64,000 nt of DNA from Leptopterna dolabrata (taxonomy: Eukaryota; Arthropoda; Insecta; Hemiptera; Miridae): assembly GCA_954871275.1 (NCBI GenBank), contig OX940990.1, positions 11,292,834-11,356,833 on the forward strand, read 5' to 3'. Below are positions 11,001 through 23,000 of this stretch, piece by piece. Below the pieces are notes generated by a model that was not told where the DNA came from, did not search any database, and saw only the letters and a program-made list of their open reading frames with translations. Position 1 is the first letter of the stretch, and every line of letters starts with the position of its first letter. The position numbers were made by a program, and so were the translations under genes.

Positions 11001-14000
11001 TCCCAGGGCTCGTTTCCACGCGACTCTCCACTATGCATTGTGCGCGAAAAGAATTGACGCTCAAAATTGACTAGCAAAATCAACCCGCAAACGATGCTAA
11101 TATCCCAGGGCTCGTTTCCACGCGACTCTCCACTATGCATTGTGCGCGAAAAGAATTGACGCTCAAAATTTACTAGCAAAATCGACGCGCAAACGATGCT
11201 AATATCCCAGGGCTCGTTTCCACGCGACTCTCCACTATGCATTCTGCGCGAAAAGAATTGACGCTCAAAATTGACTCGCAAAATCAACCCGCAAACGATG
11301 CTAATATCCCAGGGCTCGTTTCCACGCGACTCTCCACTATGCATTGTGCGCGAAAAGAATTGACGCTCAAAATTGACTCGCAAAATCAACCCGCAAACGA
11401 TGCTAATATCCCAGGGCTCGTTTCCACGCGACTCTCCACTATGCATTGTGCGCGAAAAGAATTGACTCGCAAAATCAACCCGCAAACGATGCTAATATCC
11501 CAGGGCTCGTTTCCACGCGACTCTCCACTATGCATTGTGCGCGAAAAGAATTGACGCTCAAAATTGACTAGCAAAATCAACCCGCAAACGATGCTAATAT
11601 CCCAGGGCTCTTTCCACGCGACTCTCCACTATGCATTGTGCGCGAAAAGAATTGACTCGCAAAATCAACCCGCAAACGATGCTAATATCCCAGGGCTCGT
11701 TTCCACGCGACTCTCCACTATGCATTGTGCGCGAAAAGAATTGACGCTCAAAATTGACTCGCAAAATCAACCCGCAAACGATGCTACTATCCCAGGGCTC
11801 GTTTCCACGCGACTCTCCACTATGCATTGTGCGCGAAAAGAATTGACGCTCAAAATTGACTCGCAAAATCAACCCACAAACGATGCTAATATCCCAGGGC
11901 TCGTTTCCACGCGACTCTCCACTATGCATTGTGCGCGAAAAGAATTGACGCTCAAAATTGACTCGCAAAATCAACCCGCAAACGATGCTACTATCCCAGG
12001 GCTCGTTTCCACGCGACTCTCCACTATGCATTGTGCGCGAAAAGAATTGACGCTCAAAATTGACTCGCAAAATCAACCCGCAAACGATGCTACTATCCCA
12101 GGGTTCGTTTCCACGCGACTCTCCACTATGCATTGTGCGCATAAAGAATTGACGCTCAAAATTGACTCGCAAAATCGACGCGCAAACGATGCTAATATCC
12201 CAGGGCTCGTTTCCACGCGACTCTCCACCATGCATTGTGCGCGAAAATAATTGACGCTCAAAATTGACTCGCAAAATCGACCCGCAAACGATGCTAATAT
12301 CCCAGGGCTCGTTTCCACGCGACTCTCCACTATGCATTGTGCGCGAAAAGAATTGACGCTCAAAATTGACTCGCAAAATCAACCCGCAAACGATGCTAAT
12401 ATCCCAGGGTTCGTTTCCACGCGACTCTCCACTATGCATTGTGCGCGAAAAGAATTGACGCTCAAAATTGACTAGCAAAATCAACCCGCAAACGATGCTA
12501 ATATCCCAGGGCTCGTTTCCACGCGACTCTCCACTATGCATTGTGCGCGAAAAGAATTGACGCTCAAAATTGACTAGCAAAATCAACCCGCAAACGATGC
12601 TAATATCCCAGGGCTCGTTTCCACGCGACTCTCCACTATGCATTGTGCGCGAAAAGAATTGACGCTCAAAATTGACTCGCAAAATCAACCCGCAAACGAT
12701 GCTAATATCCCAGGGCTCGTTTCCACGCGACTCTCCACTATGCATTGTGCGCGAAAATAATTGACGCTCAAAATTGACTCGTAAAATCAACCCGCAAACG
12801 ATGCTAATATCCCAGGGCTCGTTTCCACGCGACTCTCCACTATGCATTGTGCGCATAAAGAATTGACGCTCAAAATTGACTCGCAAAATCAACCCGCAAA
12901 CGATGCTAATATCCCAGGGCTCGTTTCCACGCGACTCTCCACTATGCATTGTGCGCGAAAAGAATTGACGCTCAAAATTGACTCGCAAAATCAACCCGCA
13001 AACGTTGCTAATATCCCAGGGCTCGTTTCCACGCGACTCTCCACTATGCATTGTGCGCGAAAAAAGTTGACGCGCAAAATTGACGCGCAAAAAATGCTAG
13101 TATCCCAGGGCTAAAACATGATACATGTTAAAATGACAAAAATCATAAGGGTCCCCTAGTACAAAAGCAAGTGGATGAAGGGTAAACTGTCCCTAGGTAT
13201 ACAATATTGGGGACGAGGGAAGTTGTGACTTTAACGTGGCAAGAGAGGAGTGAACAAAGTCGAAACCGGTGTTAACAGTCAGGAAGAGGTTCGCACTGCG
13301 AGGAATTCTGCGTAGGGGAAAAAAGGGACGCAAAACAGCATCGGCGAGCGGTATTGACTGAAATTTCGAATCGACAAGATCCTCGCGAGTTTTTACTAAG
13401 TTTATATAACTACCGTAGTTTCTCGTGTTTGTGGCTCGTTAACAGCAAGGAATATGCCGACAGGAATAAGAAAGACCTGGCGTATACTGAGCTTGTGAAA
13501 AAATACAAGGAGTTTGATCCGACAGCAGACAGGAACACGGTTGTTGAGCAAATTAATTCATTGCGTACGGTTTACAAGAAATAACCGGCGAAAATTCAAA
13601 AAATTGGAAAAATTCCGCAATTCGCAATTCCGCAAAATTCAGCAACCACTGGCGCGACTCCACTTTGATCTTGTTTCTCGCTGTTTTTTTTCACTTTTTT
13701 CGCTAAAGAACCGATACACAAAGACAACAACACTACTTCCTCCATGGCAGCTCCGGCAAAAATGGAACGGGTGTGCCAGAAATCGTTACGATTTATCGTA
13801 GTGTATAAACAGTCCTCTCTTTCGATTTATTTGAGCAATAAATCGTAACGATCACATCGTTACGATTTATCGTAGCGATCACATCGTTACGATTTATCGT
13901 AGCGTGTAAACCTGGCTTAATACTTAGCAACTAACTACTTCACATATTTAAGAGTACATATTTAATAATAATGAAGTTTAAATGTGATTTTAATGAATTT

Positions 14001-17000
14001 TGTGTTGACTTGTCGCAGGTTCGACTCGTTGACGGGTGTCCCTTCGTCTCAGAGGACTGTGGCGTTCGAGAAGGCTTGCGTGCTTTTCAATTTGGCCGCT
14101 CTGTACACGCAGATGGGTGCCAAACAAGCCAGGGGGACCGCTAAAGGTTAAACAAAACCCACACTTCATATATATAAATTCAGATGTAAATTTAGGAATC
14201 ACAGGCATGAAATGGGCAGTTTTCGTGGGTTACAAATTCTCCTTTTTTTGCCAAATTCTGTTCGGTAACGGAAATTACCAATTATTGACCCACATAATGT
14301 GGTGTTTACGTCGGAAAGTCTAGGCAGAAAATGAGTTTGAAATTTGGATTTCTGAGTTCCTGCTAGAAATGACGTATCAGGAAAATTACCCAGTAGTTCA
14401 ACTCAAATCCCGCTTGAAGCGCTAGTGCATCACTTTAAACCATATACAGAACCGCAACGGGTTTATGGATGGAACCGCAAAGGACCCCTCACTTTTTCAA
14501 TGACGAAGTGGTTTCACTAGATCGAGCCAGAATTTGGCACGGGGCTTCCTTTCAGTCTCCTGAACAAAAGTCTCAATGGGCACAAAAAAATCTACCGTCA
14601 GGATTTTGAGCTATGACCAAATTAAAGCGCTAAGAAGTTCGACTTTTTAAACACCTTCAATTGCTTATATCTCTCTAGGGATGCATTTTAGAGAAAAAAG
14701 TGCACGAGTATAATCGTCTTAAAATCGTCCAAACAACTCGATGCCATACTTGTTTTAAGTCAAAAAATGTTTCTTCATTTTTGGCCAGTAAGTCCCCGTG
14801 TGCTTATGTATAAGAAAATATAAGAAACGTTAAGAAACATTTTTTTGACTTAAAACAAGTATGGCATCGAGTTGTTTGGACGATTTTAAGACGATTATAC
14901 TCGTGCACTTTTTTCTCTAAAATGCATCCCTAGAGAGATATAAGCAATTGAAGGTGTTTAAAAAGTCGAACTTGAAGCGCTTAATCTGGCCATAGCTCAA
15001 AATCCTGACGGTAGATTTTTTTGTGCCCATTGAGACTTTTGTTCAGGAGACTGAAAGGAAGTCCCGTGCCAAATTCTGGCTCGATCTAGTGAAACCACTT
15101 CGTCATTGAAAAAGTGCGGGGTCCTTTATAAATGCACGGGCACGTGTGGTGCTCACAGATCAACCAAATTCGGTTTCTCAGTAGATTGAACTTCGCCATT
15201 TCATTAAATGTTGTGAAAGAAGCGCACTAATTGTCGAAGGCTTTACTTAGAAAAATTAATTATATTATTAATAATAGGAATAAGGAGAATTCCTACCTAA
15301 TGATGGCATGCCATGCAGAAATATATATAAAACGAGAGTTTGGTTACTTGCTGTTGAATACAGTTTGGTAGGTAGGTACCTAAAGCTGGGTTCATATTGA
15401 CGAGTAATTAAGGTAAAACGCGAAAAACGCGAAGGCGTAATTGAATTTGATTGGGTTATCAGATTTACGCTCTTTACTCGCGACGATTTTTGAACCAGAG
15501 TGTACAAGGTCAAAAATACAGATATTTATGCGCTTTACGGATCTGTGCGTGGGGTTCTGCGCAGGCAGAGGCTGGAGCACTGGTTATAATCTCGACGATT
15601 ACGCGCTTTACGTCCGTAACTAGCATGTCTGATATCATGCTCACTTGATGCTTCTACCTTCAGCTGACAGTGCTTCAGGTCAGCATTCGGAAGAATCAGC
15701 GTGCTTTAGGACAGACACATTCCTTGACCCAATCCTGTACAGTTCTGTCCCCTCATTTTCGAATGCCGTTCCATCCTGTACTGGTTCAGGTCTGTCTCAA
15801 ACAGAACTCACCGGCTGTCTGCTGAGGTCAAAAACCCTCCTGGCCCCACCCGGAACATTCATGAGTAACCGGTCGACCCGTACTTTTCGAATACATCCAC
15901 CACCCTAAATCCCTCCCTAAAGCTCGCTTATTTTCATATATTTTCATTAGTCGAATTAATGTTCTGATGCCATTCCAGGTCTGGATCAAGCCGTCGACCA
16001 CTTCCTCAGGGCTGCGGGGTCCCTCGGCTACCTGAGGGACAATTTCACAAACGGCCCGTCGATAGACCTCGCCCAAGACATGCTCAACATGCTCGTGCAC
16101 CTCATGCTGGTAAGCTCGCTTTACCGACCCTTCATCCTGGCTTTAGTCCATGGAAGCCGTGGCGGTTCATCGTCATTTTTCGGGACACCCCTTGGAAGTT
16201 AAGCTATTTCTAGTTGAGGGGAATCCTTATCTAGAAGGGGATGCAAAATTTACTGAGCTTCGCTATCATGATTCATGACGGTGTTGATGGATAGTATCAA
16301 AGGTTTTGGATAAATCAAGGCAACTGCGTCTCTTGGATCCATCAATCGATTTACCCAAAATCCATCTGTTTATTGATTAGCCATTGATTATTGAAGAACT
16401 GCAAGGACTTTTAATTGACCGTTCAAATCCGCAGGCTCAGGCGAGGGAGTGCTTACTGGAGAAGCTTCAGCTTCAGAGTCAAGAGAAGCGTGACGTCGAT
16501 ATCCATTTCGATCTGGCCTTGGAGGCTCAGGAGGTATAAAAATACATTGAAACGAATTTAAAATAGTAGTAATAATATATGTTGATTAGAATAGAATATT
16601 TTTATTCAGAATATTTACATGTACAGGAGTAGGTAAAGGAATATATAATAATTATTGTCAATATATAATAACTCTACGGAGCTTTTATTCGTGTCCACTT
16701 CGATTTTTCATGTGATACTTTTTTTTTCTTCAGTTGTCGAAGAGGTACGAGGAAGTGACTCAGCTGATGGGTCCAGTTTCCGATTACCTGCCCTACTCGT
16801 GGGCGTCGCTCTGCAGCGTCAAGTCGCAACACTACGCGGCGCTGGGTCACGCTTCCGCCGCGGCGGGCCTCGGGAGTGCGGGGCAGGGCCACAGCAGAGC
16901 GGAGCAGCTCGTGTCGATGGCCTCGGAGGCGATGAGCGATGCGGAGCCCAAACAGCGGTATCCAGTCCTCAGTGAGTTGCTGTTTATTGAATAGGAGTCG

Positions 17001-20000
17001 AGAGATTTCTGTGATACGCGACGGTACATGGAAATCCCTTTGGGTCTTCCCTGTTATGGACCAGCCAGTTCCCTAACTGATTGTCACTCTGTGCCGACGG
17101 CGAAAAGCGACTATCTTTATCTTCACCTTGTTCTTATCTCTATCTCTTTGATAGTAACTCGTAGATAATAAACAGTAGTTGTGCGGTGCGATGGTGAACA
17201 TAGAGGCGCACTGGCTGGACAATAACAGGTAAGACCCATCCCTTCCCATTTTATAATTGATCCGGGTTCTTTCCCGTTGTTTTTAACGTGCGGATAGTGT
17301 GGTGATCGGTTCGCGATAAACAATCGTCAACTCCTGGAAGCATCGCGTAATAATCAGCCTGGTGTCTCTCCAGGGGCAGCTGCCACTAGCTTTGTTCGTG
17401 TAGACCCCGTAGAGCTTGTTCAGAGCAACCCGTGCGCGCGCCGTAAGGGCGCCTTCACGCGGAGGAGATCGATCAGACAGACCGATCTTAAGCAGCCGAA
17501 TGTTTTGATGGAAGAGACGGGTCCCTTCACACAATAGGCGACTGCTTGCAGGTGTCTGCAAGACCGAACTTCGATCTCCTTGGAACATTCGTCTGCAGAC
17601 TGTCAACAGACTGAAGGAGACTGATGGTACGTTGAACCCAATGGGCGCCTTCACACGGAGGAGACTAGTCTGTCGGCTACCATCAAAATATATAGCCTAA
17701 AATCATGTTTGAAAAAGTTTCCTTTTTTCGGATATTCGCTTCTTGGACCCAAATGAAACACCACATTCCAAACCACTCCAGTTCCACCACCTTCCAGTTC
17801 CTAATCATGTACTCGTACGTGTACCTATATCATTTTGCAGTTCACGATAAAGCAAGTAAATCGCGCATTTTTCTTGCCGTTCTGCACTTATCGGATGAAC
17901 CCAAAATTGTCTACTCGCCCTTCTCCTTTTCTTTTCCGCCTTGTTGCGAAGATGGCACCACAACACAATCACTTCTTCTTCTTGCATTGAAGAAAGCTGG
18001 ATTAGGACTGATCCTCTCCGTGTTGCTTCAAGGAGGGGGAAGTCGCCCTGCCCTGCTCATCTAACAGACAGACCTCTCATACTTTTCGTCTGTACGACCA
18101 GTCTGGCAGACCAGTCTGTCTGATCGATCTGTCTAATCGATCTGGCAGACCAGTCTGTCTGATCGATCTGTCTGATCGATCTCCTCCGTGTGAAGGCGCC
18201 CTAAGGGTGAGGCAGAGATTCGATTTTGGTGAAGATTCAGGGCGAGCTCCGGGCTGAGTGAACCGGTGTTCATGCCTGCACCACAAGAAGACCAGGGGCA
18301 CCTGAGCCTTGCTGTTCGGCGCATGCGCCCGCAACGTGCCCTCGACCCGGTCGAGCTGCCCGTGCTCCGAACAAGCTCCAGGCTCACCCTGATTCGAGCG
18401 AGCGTGTTGAGAGCTCACTCTACTCCAAGAAAGTTCGCCTCACGCAACAACTGAACTGGCTTGGAGCAAGCCCGAAGAAGGCAACACGAACAAAGAGCTA
18501 CTCTACCTTTCTGAAGAGGGGGAAACTGCGCTGCGCTGGCCCTCACCATTACATAGTAGCAGCGTGTGGTTGGTGGGCACGAACTGTATTTCATCCTCGC
18601 TATTTAATTGTCTTGATTCACTTGTTGATTCTAATTCTAGTGTTATACAAATTTATGGTGACTTCAAAAATTTCCCAGGTTTTTGACCTGTAAAAATGGG
18701 ATTTTGAGACTTCAAACTTCGTTAGAACCTGTATTCTTCACTCTTTGGTCAAAATCAACTTCATATTTTAGTCTCCTCACCCTAGAAAAACACAGAAAAC
18801 GATACCTCACAAGCCCAAGTTCACTAAAACCTCAAAAATACCTAATTTTACACCCCGTTTTGGTTCATTATTCTATGAATAACACACCTATGTATTCCCT
18901 CAGCAAACAATTTTTCGAATACCCCCGCAAAATTGTTTCTTTTAGTGTTTTTTTAAGGTGCGTAAATTCCAAAAATGCAGTATCCCTCCGCCGTATCATC
19001 CATATCTACTGTATTTTTGGTTTAAAAAATTCGTTCTTTCGCACACAGGCTCCATTTAGGCCCTAGTTGTGTCCCGAAACTTTACAGCCCGATCGGAATA
19101 TACCCAGGGGTGTTGTAGGAGTAACGGGTGTAAAATTAGGGTTGTTTTGGTGTTTTAGTAAAATGAGCTCGTGTGGTATATCGTTTTCCATGTTTTTCAG
19201 ACCGAATATGAAGTTGATTTTGACCAAAGAGTAGAAAATCGAGGTTTTAACGAAGTTTCAGCCTTAAATTTACTTCAAATTTTGGTCTGAAATCGGCGTT
19301 CTTCAGCGCACAAGCATCATTTGGCTCCTAGTTGTGCTCCGAAGCTCGCCAGCCCAATCGGAATACACCCAAGGGTACTATTGGTGAAAAATGGGTGTAA
19401 AAATAGGGGTTTTCGAGGTTTTTTAAAGGTTTTAGTGAACATGAGCTTGAGAGGTATCGTTTTCCATGTTTTTTTTCAGGGCGAGAAGACCGAATATGAA
19501 GTCCATTTTGACCAAAGAGTGAAGAATTGAGGTTGTAACGAAGGTTCATCTCCCAAAATTCATTTTTAATGAGTCAAAAACCTGGGAAATTGTCTGAAAT
19601 CACCGTAAATTTGTATAAAGTAACAATAGAATTAGTATTAACTGGTGAATCAATACAATTAAATGTCACTATCAATGATCAAAGATAATTTGTAAAAAAT
19701 AGGAGCCTAATTTGTGCCTTCGGGAATCAAAGTTGGTGGAAGTTGCTGCTTCGGCATCCCAGTGGCTGACCGTGCTTCCAAAGTCGGCAGATGGTTTTGA
19801 TTTATCGCCTACCCAATTTCAAGACGCCATAGCCATGAGATATGGACACACGCCCCGAAGCCTCCCGGCCAGCTGCGATGGGTGCGGAGTGATGTTCGAT
19901 ATTAACCACGCGCTGAATTGTAAAAGAGGGGGACTGGTGAAAAGAGGCCATGACTATGTCCGTGACGAGTGCGCGAAAATGGCGAGCCTTGCATGGGGAG

Positions 20001-23000
20001 GTGTGGCTACGGAACCGGTGCTGCGAGTGGCGGAAGACGGAAGCCCAGCGCTAGTGGCGGACATAAAAATCCAGGGGGTCTGGGACAGTGAGAGGCCGGC
20101 GTTATTTGATAACCGCATTGTGAATGCCGACGCTGCCTCTGACTGCACCAATGACTGGGATGCCGTGGCTAATGCAGCAGCCAGGGAAAAACACGGGAAA
20201 TATGACAGGGCTGCCGAGGACAGACACGTCATTCACTCCCCTCGTCTGCTCGACCGACGGAGCGCTGCACAGGGAATACTCCATATTCCTGAAGCGGATG
20301 GCCATCACTCTATCGACCAAGTGGTCGAAACCGTATTCCCAAGTTCTGGGGTGGGTCAGGGTGCGGACGCAGTTTTCTCTAATACGGGTGGTTTCGCTTC
20401 GACTGAGACGAACGCGAACCTATATGCGGTGTCTGGGCCTGGAGGATGGAGCTGGGGTGAACCCCCTGAACGCCCAGTGGTAGAAGTGGAAGACACCAAG
20501 TCCACGCACTCTCCGGTCTGCCATTCCCCACTTTGAGATTTGTATAATAAAACTTTTTATCAATTAAATTTAAAAAAAAAATTAAAAAAAAGTTGGTGGA
20601 AACCATCAATAATAGCTATTTCAATTATTGCACATAAAGAAAAAATAAATGAACAGCCAACATTTCTGTAGGTATGTCCAATAGAATAATAAACCCATGT
20701 GACAAGGACTTTGCAGCGTTTTTGGAATCTACGCACCTTGATACATAAAAGAACAAAATTTTGAGGGGGGTGTTATAAAAATTGTTTGCTTAGCGAATGC
20801 ATAGGTGTTGTATTATTCACAGAATATCAAACCAAAATACCGTCAAAATTGTTGTAAAATCAGAGGCTATCTTATTCGTTGAACAGTGGTACGGATAATG
20901 CGGATTTGATAGATACATTTTCCCTTCTGCAGGAGCGGCGTACCTCAACAAGGCCTCGGCTTGTCAAGAGGAGGCGGCGCGGTTGCACAGGATGTGTCGG
21001 GAGCTGAGAGCCAAATCCTCGCTCACGCGAGTCCTGCAGGCCGTGTCAGTGTCGACCGAGAAGGACAAGGAGTCGCTGCCCGGGACGTGCTGCGCTCTGG
21101 CTGAGCTCGTCGAACCCGCGAAAATCCCAGGTATGTTCGGTGGACTTTTTGTTTGGTGGGTAAACCTATTCACCAGTTCCAGTCAGGCCGCTTGGCTATT
21201 GGAGCGAATTTTCAAAGAAATATTCGTGCCGATGTGTAAAAAGATACAGCGATAAACCATACCACTTTTCATGTCAACTATAGGTATACTTTTTTCGTAA
21301 TTTTAGCCAATTTTACCGATTCTGTACCCTTGAAAAGTCAAATTTGATCCACTCTCTTTTGAGACAAATATTTTTATCATCGAGGTAGTCCCTCTTTCTG
21401 TCGTGAGTCACCATCACACACAACGACCAAAATACCAATTTTTGACCCCAAAATCAAAATTTGACACCTATGTTTTGTGAAAAGCAACTGAAATGATATT
21501 TTTCTGTCTTCACTCACCCTTCCATACCACTTTCAGTGATCTTATGCCAATTTTTCGCGATTTTAGCCGTATTTTTACAGATTTTTGTACCCCTAAAAAC
21601 TAAAATTTGACTCCCATTAGAATTTTTGAAAACTGCTCATCTTGGAACTCATCCTTTTGTTTAACGGTACGAACATTTTGGCGAAATTCGGAGTTTTTGT
21701 CATATACCAGTTGTCAGATATCGTCTGGAGTGCATATAAATTTTTATGAAATTCTAGGGATGAATTTAGGACTCTAAAACGGATTCGCCTATTAAATATG
21801 TCAAAAATTCCTGTTCTGAAAATTTTGGATCAATTGCAATAGCTCCATTTCCTTTGAAAATTAGCTAAGAGATTCATCTTTTTCGAAAATCTCCCGGGAG
21901 AGATAGTCTATGTCGGGAGACAGTCTCTTCCAGATGTCTCCCGGGTTTGTCTATTTTGCTGAATAGCTCCCATGTATTTATATACATAGGAATGAACAAT
22001 CGACTTACCTTTATGAGATGAAAAAGAGGTACACGATCAAAATGAGCGATGAGTGTTCCAAATGACCCGATGTGATAGTGGATGAGCAAAGGATTATGAT
22101 GCACGATGTAACTGTCAAACAAAAGATAAACGAGAAAGAAAGACTATCTCTTTTAAGAAGACACCTAATTAGGTTAGATAATGCCATGATGGCCGCCAGA
22201 TGTCTCTTTAAGAAGTTACTGAATAACCTTGTCGTGGATACTTAACAAATATCTTTTGCCAAAAGATATAGTTGGACGGAAAAGATATAATTATCTCTTT
22301 TGCTTTGTGAATAGGTGTCTTGTTGAGCAGTGATCAGATCGAAGACAGTTACACGCCCTCGACACCCACCCCTCTTATACTAGTGGGTCCCTTGACCAGT
22401 AGCCCCACGTATCTCCAGTAGGTAAAACGAATACAAAGTCTACCTGCACCAGATCATCTGTTTTTTTGGAATTTGCTGAGCCATTGCTGGCACCGACTGG
22501 TTCCGTCATACTGGAGGACTACCAGTTCCGCGCGAACTAGATAAATCCAGTCGTCCAATTCCGCGCGGCGTCACCTCTCACAGCTCACCAGTTCCGCGCT
22601 GTACAACCAGCCAGTTCCGCTCACGAGGAAGATGATAAGTATGAAAACTGTAAAGTGTTACACAACGGTTTATTATTTTCCCCGATAAAGTAATGTTTCA
22701 GTGATGCACTAAAAGGTCATAATCAAAAACCTAACTATAAACAAATAATTTTTTAGTGACATACTAAAAATCATGACAAAAAATCAGCAAAAATCATTTT
22801 GCGAAATGTTTACCAACTGTTTTAACTAATGTGAAACTGTAGATGGCTTTCGAGGCGTACAGTTGGAGACGCTCCTCGATGAAATCTTTCTTTGCCAACA
22901 CTTTTTTTCCCTTTCCTAGTTTTTTCGGTACATCAAGGCTGTTTAGTATAGATGGGTAGTCATTTGAATATTCTTAATCGCCTCTGTAAAACGTAGATGT

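Larger units (their letters stand above)
9723..13917. mobile_element. PIF/Harbinger-like element filling intron 3
   Basis: Terminal inverted repeats AGCCAGGTTTACACG...TACGATAAAT are flanked by the 3-bp target duplication TAA (9720-9722 and 13918-13920), typical of the PIF/Harbinger superfamily. Subterminal repeats of ATCGTTACGATTTATCGTAG occur at both ends. Inside are a 102-bp satellite and a MADF-domain relic; many Harbinger elements carry a Myb/MADF-type second protein. No DDE transposase was recognised. Without the insert and one TAA, intron 3 would be about 111 bp. Confidence 0.8.

Noticed and set aside
11594..13090. A 498-residue minus-strand frame and plus-strand partners
   Set aside because: These are direct translations of the 102-bp satellite, whose length is a multiple of three.
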